A stretch of 64,000 bases of DNA. Origin: Aquirufa nivalisilvae. Lineage in GTDB: Bacteria; Bacteroidota; Bacteroidia; Cytophagales; Spirosomataceae. A program made the translations under genes and the position numbers. The notes below the pieces were generated by a model. The model did no database searches. It worked only from the letters and a program-made list of their open reading frames with translations, and was not told where the DNA came from. Position 1 is the first letter of the stretch, and the number at the start of each line of letters is the position of its first letter. Location of the stretch: positions 310,001-374,000 of the forward strand of contig NZ_SEWX01000005.1 of NCBI RefSeq assembly GCF_004307455.1, read 5' to 3'. Of this stretch, positions 17,541-27,246 are shown one piece after another.

Positions 17541-19646
17541 TTAAGGTAAAGCAAAAGCCACATATTGATTGTTTTTAGGTGTTCCCAATTTTGAGCCTCC
17601 ACAAGCAATCACAATATATTGTTTTCCATTAACCATGTAAGTAGAAGGTGTAGCAAATCCTGCAGCAGGTAAAAGGGTTTCCCAAACCAGTTTACCTGTT
17701 TTTGATTCAAAAGCTCTGAATTTCCCATCTTTAGTAGCTGCAATAAATAGTAAACCATTGGAAGTTATCAACGGCCCTCCATAGTTTTCAATTCCTGTAT
17801 TTTTAATTCCCTGTTTGGCTAATTCAATATCTTCTCCTAAAGGGATTTTCCACAAGTATTCACCTGTGTTTAAATCAATGGCATTTAATGTACCCCAAGG
17901 AGGACTAATACCCGGTTTTCCCTTTGAATCGAGAAATTTATTATACCCAGCCATCCGGTATGGGATTTTACTTTTAGCACCTGAATTTTGACTTAGGACT
18001 TCTTGTTTATCTTCATTTCCCAAAAATGAAATAATGGCATCGATTTCTGTATTTTTTAATTGAGTAAATCCTGGCATCATGCCTTTGCCTTGTTGTATTA
18101 ATTGTTTGACAAATGCTTTATCCCGCCGCTGAAAAATATTGATCAATGATGGATAACCGCTTAGGCTATTTCCTTTCAATTCTGGTCCATGACAACTTTG
18201 ACAATAATTTTGATAAAGCCTCTTGGCATTACTTATTTTTAATTTTTCTTTTTCTGCTTGATTTTCCATTTTTTGAACCCAAGCCATTTCATTACTATTG
18301 ATGTATATTATCCCATTTTCTGGATCTGCCGCTGCTCCACCCCATTCTCCACCGCCATCAAAGCCAGGAAATATGAGTGTCCCGACTTCACTAGGTGGGG
18401 CATAAAAGTCTTTTTTGAATTTCTTAAGCTGTTGAATTAATTCATCTTTGTTTTCAGCGTATGGACTAACATCAAGATGGCTAATTTCATATGACTGTCG
18501 AGCATATGGAGCTGGTTTGCTGGGAAAGGGTTGGGTGCCCCAAGGCTTTTCTCCTGGCAGGCCATGTGTGGAAACTTTCCTTTCTGTGATAGGAAATAAA
18601 GGTTTCCCCGTACTTCTATTGAATAAGAATACAAAACCTTGTTTTGAGATTTGAGCTACAGCATCGATGTATTTCCCTTGATGCTTTACTCGAATTAAAT
18701 TGGGAGGTGCAGGCAAATCCCGATCCCATAAATCATGGTGAGTAGTTTGAAAATGCCAGATTCGTTTTCCTGTTTTAGCATCCAGGGCTATCAAACAATT
18801 AGCAAATAGGTTAGTACCAGGTCTATTTCCACCCCAGAAATCATATCCCGCGGAACCCGTTGGAACAAAAAGGATTCCTTTTTGCTCATCGATAGCCATA
18901 CCTGCCCAATTATTGGCGGCACCTAAGTATGTATTTTTATAAGCATCCTTAGGGAATGTTGTATAGCCATATTCTCCAGGGTAAGGGATTGTATGAAATG
19001 TCCATACAAGTTTTCCTGTTTTGACATCAAATGCCCGAATATCACCTGGTGCAGCATCTTCTCCTTCAGAAAGTCGGAGCGGCATAATAATCAAGTCCTG
19101 ATAAATGGTACCTGGGGTATTAGATACGAGAAATTTGTCTTTAGCTATATCGGGTAAACCTGTGTGTAAATCAATTTTACCTTCTTGACCAAAAGAAGGA
19201 ATAGGTTTTCCAGTCTTAGCATTCAATGCCCATAAATTAGGTCCAGCAGTATACAGGATTCGTGACTCTTCTCCATTTGACCAATAACTGACTCCACGAC
19301 TCGTACTTGCCCAATTTTTCAATGGATCTCCAAATCGCCAAATTTCTTTTCCTGTGGCGGCATCTAATGCAAAAGCTTGAACAGAAGCATTCACACTATA
19401 TAATATACCTTTAACAATGATTGGATTTGCTTGAATTTGACCTGAATCACCACTTGAATAGGTCCAAGCCATTTTTAATTGCTTGACATTGTCCAAATTA
19501 ATTTGGGTCAATCTAGAATAATGATTTCTGTCAGATCCGCCTAGATAGGATGGCCAGTCTTCGTTGGACTGAGGAATGAAAAATGATGAGCCAATAAGTA
19601 GCATGACTACTGAGAAGACAGCAAGAGGAGCAGTTTTATTTTTCAT
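17541..19646 (-). CDS. PQQ-dependent sugar dehydrogenase with inserted cytochrome c domain
   Basis: 701-residue quinoprotein, periplasmic or membrane-anchored (hydrophobic signal, residues 6-24). The N-terminal ~450 residues are a PQQ beta-propeller with repeated xxAxxxxTGKxxW blades (for example ALDAATGKEIWRF). A c-type haem domain follows, with CxxCH at residue ~482 (CQSCHGPELKG) and a distal methionine candidate in GMMPGF. The C-terminal part completes the propeller. This is the architecture of Bacteroidota quinoprotein glucose-dehydrogenase-like enzymes, in which electrons pass from sugar to PQQ to haem. No PQQ synthesis genes are in view. Neighbours rhaT and an alditol oxidase suggest sugar oxidation. 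Confidence 0.9.
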   Translation of the reverse strand: MKNKTAPLAVFSVVMLLIGSSFFIPQSNEDWPSYLGGSDRNHYSRLTQINLDNVKQLKMAWTYSSGDSGQIQANPIIVKGILYSVNASVQAFALDAATGKEIWRFGDPLKNWASTSRGVSYWSNGEESRILYTAGPNLWALNAKTGKPIPSFGQEGKIDLHTGLPDIAKDKFLVSNTPGTIYQDLIIMPLRLSEGEDAAPGDIRAFDVKTGKLVWTFHTIPYPGEYGYTTFPKDAYKNTYLGAANNWAGMAIDEQKGILFVPTGSAGYDFWGGNRPGTNLFANCLIALDAKTGKRIWHFQTTHHDLWDRDLPAPPNLIRVKHQGKYIDAVAQISKQGFVFLFNRSTGKPLFPITERKVSTHGLPGEKPWGTQPFPSKPAPYARQSYEISHLDVSPYAENKDELIQQLKKFKKDFYAPPSEVGTLIFPGFDGGGEWGGAAADPENGIIYINSNEMAWVQKMENQAEKEKLKISNAKRLYQNYCQSCHGPELKGNSLSGYPSLINIFQRRDKAFVKQLIQQGKGMMPGFTQLKNTEIDAIISFLGNEDKQEVLSQNSGAKSKIPYRMAGYNKFLDSKGKPGISPPWGTLNAIDLNTGEYLWKIPLGEDIELAKQGIKNTGIENYGGPLITSNGLLFIAATKDGKFRAFESKTGKLVWETLLPAAGFATPSTYMVNGKQYIVIACGGSKLGTPKNNQYVAFALP

Positions 19647-19860
19647 AGGCTTAATTTAATAATAAATAGCACTTTCATTAGCCTGCCTTGAATTGTTTTT
19701 ATCAATTCTTCTGTTACATTAGCGAACCAATTTTGAATCAAAAGCCTCAATTTGGTTTATTAAATGGATAAATGGGAGAGGCCTATTTCTTTTTTAGGAT
19801 AGAAATGCTCCTATTTGTGCTTTCATAAGAATATTTCAAAATAATTAATAAATAGATCAA

Positions 19861-20910
19861 ATGGGTTCATTATTAGGTTTGTTGTTTCACAGTTTAGGGG
19901 GCTTTGCTTCGGGTAGTTTTTATATTCCATATCGCAAGATTGAAGTTTGGTCATGGGAAAGTGCCTGGATTGTAGGAGGGGTATTTTCTTGGATATTGGT
20001 TCCCTTTGTAGCAGCCTACTTGACTATTCCTGATTTCATGCAAATTATCCAACAAGCTAACTCGAGCACTTTATTTTGGACATATGCTTTTGGGGTTTTG
20101 TGGGGAATTGGTGGATTGACTTTTGGTTTAGCTATGCGCTATTTAGGTATGTCATTGGGAATGTCCATCGCCTTAAGTTTATGTAGTATTTTTGGAGCTT
20201 TGGTTCCTCCTATTTACCGTGAATTCTCTGGAATGGAAGGTGTTACATTTTCTCAAATCGCAGGAAGCACAGGAGGGAGACTGGTATTGTTAGGAATTGT
20301 GGTGTGTATTTTCGGTATATATCTCTGTGGAAAAGCAGGAATGATGAAGGAGAATGAACTTTCTGATGAGCAGAAAAAAGAAAGTATCAAAGAGTTTAAT
20401 TTGGTTAAGGGTTTAATTGTTGCCACTATATCGGGTTTATTAAGTGCTTGTTTCAATTTTGGAATTGAAGCAGGTAAATTAATGGCGAATGAAGCCATTA
20501 TTAAAGGTTGTGATCCATTATTTCAAAATAATGTCATATTCATCGTGGTACTTTGGGGTGGATTTACTACCAATTTCATTTGGTGTATGTATTTAAATTA
20601 TACCAATAAATCTTTTGGAGATTACCTGAATAGTGAATCTCCTTTACGTAGAAACTATACTTTTGCTGCCGTGGCAGGAACTACCTGGTTTCTTCAATTC
20701 TTCTTTTATGGTATGGGAGAAAGTAAATTAGGCAATGGGGCAAGCTCATGGATTTTACACATGGCTACCATTATTTTAACTTCTAATTTCTGGGGATTGT
20801 ATTTCAAGGAGTGGAAAGGAGTTTCTAAGCAAACATTAAGGACAGTAATGGCAGGAATTGTTGTAATTTTGGTGTCCGTTATCATTGTAGGTATAGGTAA
20901 TTCTTTATAA
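19861..20910 (+). CDS. rhaT: L-rhamnose/H+ symporter RhaT
   Basis: 349-residue, ten-TM transporter of the drug/metabolite superfamily. It matches RhaT in the N-terminal GSFYIPYRKIEVWSWESAW, in LWGIGGLTFGLAMRYLGMSLG, and in the WILHMATIILTSNFWGLYFKEWKG region near the C-terminus. It imports L-rhamnose (or a related deoxysugar) with protons. No rhaA, rhaB or rhaD is nearby. The gene is followed without spacing by a GntR/LacI-type regulator, the likely local controller. A 214-bp divergent intergenic region separates it from the PQQ dehydrogenase. Confidence 0.93.
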   Translation: MGSLLGLLFHSLGGFASGSFYIPYRKIEVWSWESAWIVGGVFSWILVPFVAAYLTIPDFMQIIQQANSSTLFWTYAFGVLWGIGGLTFGLAMRYLGMSLGMSIALSLCSIFGALVPPIYREFSGMEGVTFSQIAGSTGGRLVLLGIVVCIFGIYLCGKAGMMKENELSDEQKKESIKEFNLVKGLIVATISGLLSACFNFGIEAGKLMANEAIIKGCDPLFQNNVIFIVVLWGGFTTNFIWCMYLNYTNKSFGDYLNSESPLRRNYTFAAVAGTTWFLQFFFYGMGESKLGNGASSWILHMATIILTSNFWGLYFKEWKGVSKQTLRTVMAGIVVILVSVIIVGIGNSL

Positions 20911-21942
20911 ATGAGTCATTCTAACATTCTTGATGTCATCCATATTGATGAGTTTTCATCAACACCCAAATACCAACAGTTGGCGAATTCCATCATTGAA
21001 GGTATTCGTAATAAGCGCATTAAAAAGGGAGAAAGTTTGCCTTCCATTAATGAAGTTAGTTTTGAATATTATATTTCAAGAATCACCGTTGAGAAGGGAT
21101 ATAATTATTTGAAATCAAAAGGAGTCATTGACTCTGTGCGAGGAAAAGGATTTTTCATTAAAATCGATAAGCTACCAGTTGATTTTCGTATATTCTTGTT
21201 ATTCAATAAGTTAAGTGGTCACAAGAAATTAGTATATGATTCCTTTGTAGAAGCTATGGGGGAAAATGCGACAATTGACTTTTATATTTATAACAACGAC
21301 TTTAACTTATTTAAGAAGATTATTCAATCCAGAGATCGAGATTATTCACATATCGTGATTATTCCTCATTTTATGGAAGGAGAGCAAAGTGCCAGAGAAT
21401 TGATTAATCAATTACCTAAAGAGAAGTTGATTTTATTGGACAAATTATTACCCGGTATTCAAGGCAACTTTGGTGCAGTATATGAAAACTTTGAAAAAGA
21501 TATCTATTCTGCATTAATTCAAGCCAAGGACGATTTAAGTAAGTACCATGTTTTGAAAATGATTTTCCCGAATACGTCATATTATCCTCAGGAGATTGTG
21601 ACAGGTTTTACTAATTTTTGTCGAGATTTTGCCTTTGATATGGATATCGTATCATCTGCTAATGCCATAACTCCCGCTGTTGGAGAGGCATATATCAATG
21701 TCATGGAAGATGACTTGATTATGTTATTGGAGAAGATTTTAGAAAAAGAATTAGTTTTGGGAGAGGATGTTGGTTTAATATCCTACAATGAAACTCCTTT
21801 GAAAAGGCTATTGTTTAAAGGTATTAGTACCATATCTACGGATTTTGCTCAATTGGGCAGAACAGCAGCAGAATTAATCAAAACAAATTCTAAAGTTCAT
21901 ATTGAAAATCCTTTCTGCCTGATTTCGCGAGCCTCCCTGTAA
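20911..21942 (+). CDS. GntR-type HTH regulator with LacI-like sensor domain
   Basis: 343 residues. Residues ~12-82 are a GntR winged helix (PKYQQLANSIIEGIRNKRI, LPSINEV, SRITVEKGYNYLKSKGVI, GKGFFI). Residues ~95-340 resemble the periplasmic-binding-protein-like sensor of LacI repressors, ending in FAQLGRTAAELI, a LacI C-terminal landmark. This GntR/LacI hybrid is common in Bacteroidota sugar regulons. Its ATG directly follows the rhaT stop, so the two are co-transcribed. Rhamnose or a rhamnose catabolite as effector is inferred from that linkage only. Confidence 0.9.
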   Translation: MSHSNILDVIHIDEFSSTPKYQQLANSIIEGIRNKRIKKGESLPSINEVSFEYYISRITVEKGYNYLKSKGVIDSVRGKGFFIKIDKLPVDFRIFLLFNKLSGHKKLVYDSFVEAMGENATIDFYIYNNDFNLFKKIIQSRDRDYSHIVIIPHFMEGEQSARELINQLPKEKLILLDKLLPGIQGNFGAVYENFEKDIYSALIQAKDDLSKYHVLKMIFPNTSYYPQEIVTGFTNFCRDFAFDMDIVSSANAITPAVGEAYINVMEDDLIMLLEKILEKELVLGEDVGLISYNETPLKRLLFKGISTISTDFAQLGRTAAELIKTNSKVHIENPFCLISRASL

Positions 21943-21996
21943 GGCTTGATATGCCAAATATTATATGGCCAAACTCTGTTTTTGAGCAATTAAACC

Positions 21997-22027
21997 TTTG
22001 AATTTCCTGAAAAAAGTAGCATTTTTG
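21997..22027 (+). promoter_or_regulatory. Candidate promoter of the leuC operon
   Basis: TTTG at 21997-22000, a 19-bp spacer, then CATTTTTG at 22020-22027, which is one mismatch from TAnnTTTG. The leuC ATG is 36 bp further on. No leader peptide or T-box-like structure was seen in this stretch. Confidence 0.45.
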
Positions 22028-22062
22028 TAGCTTGATTTAGGTAATTATTTAATTCTATTATA

Positions 22063-23466
22063 ATGAGCAATTCTCCCAGTACCCTTTTTGATAAAGTTTG
22101 GGACTCTCATGTCGTTCGTAAGATCGAAGATGGTCCAGACGTATTTTTTATAGATCGTCACTTCATTCACGAAGTAACTAGCCCTGTGGCATTTTTAGGT
22201 TTAGAGACACGTGGTATTGGTGTATTATTTCCTGAAAGAACTTTTGCAACGGCAGATCATAACACTCCAACAATTAATCAGCATTTGCCTGTAGAGGATC
22301 CTTTATCGGCTAATCAGTTGTTGCAGTTAGAGAAAAATACAAGTAAATATGGTATTTCTCACTGGGGTTTAGGAAATCCAAAGAATGGTATTGTTCACGT
22401 AGTAGGACCAGAAAATGGTATTACTTTGCCAGGTATGACTATTGTTTGTGGAGATTCTCATACTTCTACTCATGGAGCGTTTGGTGCTATTGCATTTGGT
22501 ATTGGTACTTCTGAGGTTGAGATGGTGCTTTCTTCTCAATGCATCATGCAGCCTAAGCCTAAGAAAATGATCATTAATGTAAATGGTACATTAGGTAAAG
22601 GAGTGACGCCCAAAGACGTAGCTTTATACATTATATCTAAATTGACTACTTCTGGTGCCACTGGGTATTTTGTAGAATATGCAGGAGATGTATTTAGAAA
22701 TATGTCCATGGAAGGTAGAATGACAGTTTGTAATCTATCGATAGAAATGGGTGCACGTGGTGGTATGATTGCCCCGGATCAAACAACTTTTGATTATATC
22801 GAAGGTCGTGAATTAGCTCCTAAAGGAGCTGATTGGGATAAGCAATTAGCTTATTGGAAGACATTGAAAACGGATGAAGGTGCTTCATTTGATCAAGTGA
22901 TTAATTTCAATGCATCAGACATTGAGCCAATGATTACCTATGGTACCAATCCTGGAATGGGAATGGGTATTTCAAAACATATTCCTAAAGCTACGGATGT
23001 TGAAGGTGGAGTTGCTACCTATGAAAAATCCCTAGATTACATGGGTTTTGCAGAAGATGATGCCATGATTGGTAAGAAGGTAGACTATGTGTTTATAGGT
23101 TCTTGTACCAATGGCCGTATCGAAGATTTTAGAGCTTTTGCTTCTATCGTGAAAGGCCGTAAGAAGGCAGATCATGTTACAGCATGGGTTGTTCCTGGAT
23201 CACATATTGTAGAAAAGCAAATTAAGGATGAAGGTATTTTTGATATTCTGACTGAGGCAGGATTTGAATTACGTCAACCGGGTTGTTCTGCTTGTTTAGC
23301 TATGAATGACGACAAAATACCTGCTGGAAAGTACGCAGTGAGTACTTCCAATCGTAATTTCGAAGGACGTCAAGGACCAGGTTCTCGTACCTTATTGGCT
23401 AGTCCTTTAGTCGCTGCTGCGGCTGCAGTAACCGGTGTAGTTACAGATCCTAGAGAGTTTTTATAA
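22063..23466 (+). CDS. leuC: Isopropylmalate/citramalate isomerase large subunit
   Basis: 467 residues, the aconitase-type large subunit that isomerises 2- to 3-isopropylmalate with a [4Fe-4S] cluster. Visible landmarks are [12 protein letters not shown] at the start, [23 protein letters not shown], the cluster cysteine in FIGSCTNGR, the second and third cysteines in GCSACLAMN, and [17 protein letters not shown] near the C-terminus. Length is typical for bacterial LeuC. It is followed by leuD after 20 bp. Because the next gene encodes a citramalate synthase, this isomerase may also act on citramalate (inference). Confidence 0.97.
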   Translation: MSNSPSTLFDKVWDSHVVRKIEDGPDVFFIDRHFIHEVTSPVAFLGLETRGIGVLFPERTFATADHNTPTINQHLPVEDPLSANQLLQLEKNTSKYGISHWGLGNPKNGIVHVVGPENGITLPGMTIVCGDSHTSTHGAFGAIAFGIGTSEVEMVLSSQCIMQPKPKKMIINVNGTLGKGVTPKDVALYIISKLTTSGATGYFVEYAGDVFRNMSMEGRMTVCNLSIEMGARGGMIAPDQTTFDYIEGRELAPKGADWDKQLAYWKTLKTDEGASFDQVINFNASDIEPMITYGTNPGMGMGISKHIPKATDVEGGVATYEKSLDYMGFAEDDAMIGKKVDYVFIGSCTNGRIEDFRAFASIVKGRKKADHVTAWVVPGSHIVEKQIKDEGIFDILTEAGFELRQPGCSACLAMNDDKIPAGKYAVSTSNRNFEGRQGPGSRTLLASPLVAAAAAVTGVVTDPREFL

Positions 23467-23486
23467 GTTGTTAAAATTAGACCATT

Positions 23487-24077
23487 ATGGCTTACGATAG
23501 TTTTAGTATATTAAAAAGTTCTGCCGTTCCATTACCCATAGAGAACGTAGATACAGATCAAATCATCCCAGCTCGTTTCTTAAAAGCTACCGAGCGGAAA
23601 GGATTTGGCGATAATTTATTTAGAGATTGGAGATACGATAAAAATGACCAACCTAAGGCTGATTTCGTATTGAACAATCCTACTTATCAAGGAAAAATTT
23701 TAGTTGGAGGGAAAAATTTTGGATCAGGTAGTAGCCGTGAACACGCAGCTTGGGCTATATATGATTATGGTTTCAGATGTGTGGTTTCTTCATTCTTCGC
23801 GGATATTTTCCGTGGAAACGCCATTAACGTAGGTATCTTACCTGTACAAGTTAGTCCCGAATTTTTACATCAGATTTTCGAAGCCATTGAAAAAGACCCC
23901 AAGGCTGAATTAGAAGTGAATTTGGAAGAACAGCGTATTAGCATTGTTTCCACAGGAGCTTCTGAAAGTTTTGATATCAACGGTTATAAAAAACATAATT
24001 TATTGAATGGTTTTGACGACATAGATTATTTACAAGCTATGAAAGATGAAATCGTTTCTTTTGCTTCCAATCGATAA
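23487..24077 (+). CDS. leuD: Isopropylmalate/citramalate isomerase small subunit
   Basis: 196-residue small subunit of the LeuCD isomerase, the swivelling domain. Family motifs are [13 protein letters not shown] (residues 20-32), [23 protein letters not shown], and [17 protein letters not shown]. Length agrees with bacterial LeuD. Its 3' end overlaps the start of the citramalate synthase gene by 32 bp, which suggests translational coupling. Confidence 0.97.
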   Translation: MAYDSFSILKSSAVPLPIENVDTDQIIPARFLKATERKGFGDNLFRDWRYDKNDQPKADFVLNNPTYQGKILVGGKNFGSGSSREHAAWAIYDYGFRCVVSSFFADIFRGNAINVGILPVQVSPEFLHQIFEAIEKDPKAELEVNLEEQRISIVSTGASESFDINGYKKHNLLNGFDDIDYLQAMKDEIVSFASNR

Positions 24078-25596
24078 TTCCTTGAAACGTCATATTGAAA
24101 TCATGGATACCACCCTTCGTGATGGTGAACAAACCAGCGGGGTATCCTTTTCTGCCAGTGAAAAATTAACGATAGCTCAATTGCTTTTGACTGAATTAAA
24201 AGTTGATCGCATTGAGATTGCCTCCGCACGTGTGTCAGAAGGTGAATTTCAAGCGGTGAAAAAAATCACCGAATGGGCGGATAAAAATGGTCTTTTAGAT
24301 AGGGTAGAGGTGTTGACTTTCGTTGATGGAGGAACTTCTGTTAATTGGATGTTGGATGCTGGGGCTAAAGTCATGAATTTATTGACCAAAGGTTCTTTAA
24401 ACCATTTGACATTTCAATTAAAAAAGACACCCGAGCAACATTTTAGTGAGGTTGAAGCCACCATTCGCCTAGCTATCTCCAAAGGATTAAAAGTGAATGT
24501 TTATTTGGAAGATTGGTCCAATGGCATGCGTAATTCCAAAGAGTATGTATTATCCTATTTGGATTTTTTAAGTGCCTTACCTGTGGACCGTATTTTGTTG
24601 CCAGATACCTTAGGTATTTTAATTCCTTCTGAAGTGGCAGCATTTATCTCAGAATTAGTGTCCCGTTACCCCAATATTCATTTTGATTTTCATGCTCATA
24701 ATGATTATGATTTAGGAACGGCCAATGCACTTGAAGCTGTTAGAAATGGTGTTCATGGACTGCATTTGACAGTGAATGGAATGGGAGAGAGAGCAGGGAA
24801 TGCACCTTTAGCCAGTGTCATTGCGGTCATTAATGATTATCAAAAAGATGTTGAGGTTTCGGTTGAGGAGAAATCATTATACTCGGTTAGTAAGTTAGTC
24901 GAAACGTTTTCTGGTTTCAGAATACCAGCTAATAAGCCTGTTGTAGGGGAGAATGTATTTACTCAAACGGCAGGTATACATGCTGATGGAGATAAAAAGA
25001 ATAATTTATACCACAATGATTTAATGCCTGAGCGTTTTGGGCGTGAGCGTAAATATGCATTGGGTAAAACCAGTGGTAAGGCCAATATCGAAAACAATTT
25101 ATTGCAATTGGGGATTCAATTATCAGATGATGATTTGAAGAAAGTAACCCAACGCATCATTGAATTAGGTGATCGTAAAGAAGTGGTCACGCCTAATGAT
25201 TTGCCCTATATTATTTCAGATGTTCTAGATAGTTCAGCTATCGAAGAGCGTGTTCAGGTACTGAATTATGTCTTAACACATAGTAAAGAATTACGTCCTT
25301 CAGTAACCTTGAAGATTTCCATTGATGGAAAAGTTTATGAAGAGCATGCGCAAGGTGATGGTCAATATGATGCTTTTGTGAATGCTTTAGAGATTATATT
25401 CCAAAAGAATGGTAAGAAATTGGCGCAATTGAAAGATTATGCTGTTCGGATTCCACCTGGAGGAGATTCTGATGCACTTTGTGAAACCATTATTACCTGG
25501 TCTCATCAAGGTAAAGAATTAATAACCCGTGGATTGGATTGTGATCAAACGGTATCTGCCATTAAGGCAACTCAAAAAATGTTGAATTTGATTTAG
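24046..25596 (+). CDS. cimA: (R)-citramalate synthase-type enzyme (isopropylmalate synthase family)
   Basis: 516 residues. The TIM barrel (~17-290) opens with [19 protein letters not shown] and carries the metal motif [12 protein letters not shown] and [12 protein letters not shown] linker includes [22 protein letters not shown]. The C-terminal ~120 residues form the LeuA-type regulatory domain ([19 protein letters not shown]), which usually binds the feedback amino acid. The sequence recalls Leptospira citramalate synthase, including NLLTKGSL and [10 protein letters not shown], the latter containing the tyrosine used for pyruvate selection. So it should condense pyruvate with acetyl-CoA for isoleucine. 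Genuine LeuA is the alternative. ATG 24046 lies inside leuD; in-frame TTG codons at 24061 and 24082 are less likely starts. Confidence 0.85.
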   Translation: MKSFLLLPIDNSLKRHIEIMDTTLRDGEQTSGVSFSASEKLTIAQLLLTELKVDRIEIASARVSEGEFQAVKKITEWADKNGLLDRVEVLTFVDGGTSVNWMLDAGAKVMNLLTKGSLNHLTFQLKKTPEQHFSEVEATIRLAISKGLKVNVYLEDWSNGMRNSKEYVLSYLDFLSALPVDRILLPDTLGILIPSEVAAFISELVSRYPNIHFDFHAHNDYDLGTANALEAVRNGVHGLHLTVNGMGERAGNAPLASVIAVINDYQKDVEVSVEEKSLYSVSKLVETFSGFRIPANKPVVGENVFTQTAGIHADGDKKNNLYHNDLMPERFGRERKYALGKTSGKANIENNLLQLGIQLSDDDLKKVTQRIIELGDRKEVVTPNDLPYIISDVLDSSAIEERVQVLNYVLTHSKELRPSVTLKISIDGKVYEEHAQGDGQYDAFVNALEIIFQKNGKKLAQLKDYAVRIPPGGDSDALCETIITWSHQGKELITRGLDCDQTVSAIKATQKMLNLI

Positions 25597-25614
25597 TAAC
25601 ATACAATAATACAA

Positions 25615-26688
25615 ATGGCTAAGAAGCATATTTTAATTGTTCCAGGTGATGGAATTGGACAAGAAGTTACCGCTGTAGGTAAAAAAGTTTTAGACAAAAT
25701 TGCAGCTCGATTTAATCATGAGTTTACTTATGATGAAGCTTTAATTGGTCACGTAGCGATCGAAGCTACGGGAGATCCACTTCCAGCTGAGTCATTGGAA
25801 AAAATGAAAAATTCAGATGCCGTATTATTTGGTGCTGTAGGTCATCCAAAATATGACAATGATCCGTCTGCTAAGGTTCGTCCTGAGCAAGGATTATTAA
25901 AAATGCGTAAGGAATTAGGTTTATATGCCAACTTACGTCCCATTAAATTATTTGATGAATTGTTAGGAGCTTCAAGTATTAAACCTGAAATCTTAAAAGG
26001 TGCTGATATTTTGTTTTTCCGTGAACTAACTGGAGATATCTATTTCGGTGAAAAAGGACGTAAAAATAATGGTGATACAGCTTATGACGTAGCTGAATAT
26101 AGCCGCTATGAAGTTCAACGTATCGGTCGTAAAGCATTTGATGCTGCTAGAACTCGTCGTAAGAAATTAGTTTCGGTAGATAAAGCCAATGTATTGGAAT
26201 CATCCCGTTTGTGGAGAGAAGAAATTCAAAAATTAGCTTTAGAATATCCTGACGTAGAAGTAGAATACCAATTTGTGGATGCTACGGCTATGATATTAAT
26301 TAAAGAGCCAACTCGTTTCGATGTAGTAGTTACGGCTAATTTATTTGGAGATATATTAACAGATGAAGCATCTCAAATTGCAGGCTCTATGGGAATGTTA
26401 GCCTCGGCATCTATTGGAGATGGAACTGGCGTATATGAGCCTATTCACGGTTCTGCTCATGATATTACAGGTAAAGGTTTAGCTAATCCTATGGCCTCTG
26501 TTTTATCAGCAGCTTTATTGTTGGATATTTCCTTTGGTTTGAAGGAAGAGTCAGAAGCCATTATTTCTGCCATCGATCAAGTATTGAAGAAAGGTTTCCG
26601 CACACGTGATATCGCTGATAAAACAACGGATCCATCCATGATTTTAGGCACAGATGCAATTGGTGAAGAAATTTTGAAATTGCTTTAA
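25615..26688 (+). CDS. leuB: 3-isopropylmalate dehydrogenase
   Basis: 357-residue NAD-dependent decarboxylating dehydrogenase. It oxidises 3-isopropylmalate for leucine, and in the citramalate pathway 3-methylmalate for isoleucine. Landmarks are the N-terminal VPGDGIGQEV, the substrate loop RPEQGLLKMRKELGLYANLRP, RELTGDIYFGEKG, the catalytic K in DKANVLESSRLWRE, and the metal/NAD region NLFGDILTDEASQIAGSMGM with YEPIHGSAHDITGKG. It follows cimA by 18 bp and ends in a strong terminator, closing the leuC-leuD-cimA-leuB operon. Confidence 0.97.
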   Translation: MAKKHILIVPGDGIGQEVTAVGKKVLDKIAARFNHEFTYDEALIGHVAIEATGDPLPAESLEKMKNSDAVLFGAVGHPKYDNDPSAKVRPEQGLLKMRKELGLYANLRPIKLFDELLGASSIKPEILKGADILFFRELTGDIYFGEKGRKNNGDTAYDVAEYSRYEVQRIGRKAFDAARTRRKKLVSVDKANVLESSRLWREEIQKLALEYPDVEVEYQFVDATAMILIKEPTRFDVVVTANLFGDILTDEASQIAGSMGMLASASIGDGTGVYEPIHGSAHDITGKGLANPMASVLSAALLLDISFGLKEESEAIISAIDQVLKKGFRTRDIADKTTDPSMILGTDAIGEEILKLL

Positions 26689-26711
26689 TTGCAACAATAT
26701 TTAATAAATTT

Positions 26712-26738
26712 AGGTCTCCAATTTGGAGACCTTTTTTT
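26712..26738 (+). terminator. Intrinsic terminator of the leu operon, abutting next start codon
   Basis: Perfect 8-bp stem AGGTCTCC (26712-26719) with GGAGACCT (26725-26732), a 5-nt loop, then a T run to 26738. The ATG of the next gene starts at 26739, immediately after the T tract, so no room is left for a ribosome binding site outside the hairpin. Confidence 0.9.
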
Positions 26739-27236
26739 ATGCAATTTCAAGAAGTACTTATCATCTTAGGATCCCCCAATTTACCTAATGGTCAATTAGG
26801 CCCCATTGCTATGGATCGGGTAAATTATTGCTGGGAATTGTTTCAAATCCAAGCTCGTCCTATACTTTGTACTGGGGGATTTGGTGCTCACTTTAATACA
26901 AGTCCTTGGGCACATGCAGCTCTATTGAAGCAGGAGTTGGCATCAAGAGGAGTGGCTGATAACTATTTTTTACCTCTGGCACTATCTTCCAATACTGTTG
27001 ATGATGCTGTCAAAAGCAAATTAGTAATCGAAAATTATTCCATTCAATCACTTAATATTCTAACTTCTCAATATCATGTTCCTCGAGTTAAATTGATTTT
27101 TGATGAAGTTTTACCAAGCTATTCTAAGAAATATTATGGAGTGGAGCATCAATCTTTTATTCCAGAATTAGATCAATTAATTGCACATGAAGCTCATGCT
27201 TTGGCTGAAATAAAAAAGAACGGATTATACTTTTAA
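26739..27236 (+). CDS. YdcF/DUF218-family protein
   Basis: 165-residue compact DUF218 (YdcF/SanA-type) protein without TM segments. LIILGSPNLPNGQLGPIAMDRV starts the domain, followed by ILCTGGFG, the NTVDDAVKS segment (usual xNTxExA), and ILTSQYHVPRVKLIF, which corresponds to the conserved TSxxHxxRA motif. The family has Rossmann-like folds and no settled reaction; envelope roles are known for SanA/ElyC. Its ATG directly follows the leu terminator, so it is expressed by read-through or starts from a later codon. The S9 peptidase gene begins 10 bp downstream. Confidence 0.85.
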   Translation: MQFQEVLIILGSPNLPNGQLGPIAMDRVNYCWELFQIQARPILCTGGFGAHFNTSPWAHAALLKQELASRGVADNYFLPLALSSNTVDDAVKSKLVIENYSIQSLNILTSQYHVPRVKLIFDEVLPSYSKKYYGVEHQSFIPELDQLIAHEAHALAEIKKNGLYF

Positions 27237-27246
27237 ATCAACAAAT

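Noticed and set aside
19785-19806. Short inverted repeat ATTTCT/AGAAAT upstream of rhaT as a GntR operator
   Set aside because: Only 6-bp arms in AT-rich DNA, a level expected by chance; no repeat of the site nearby.
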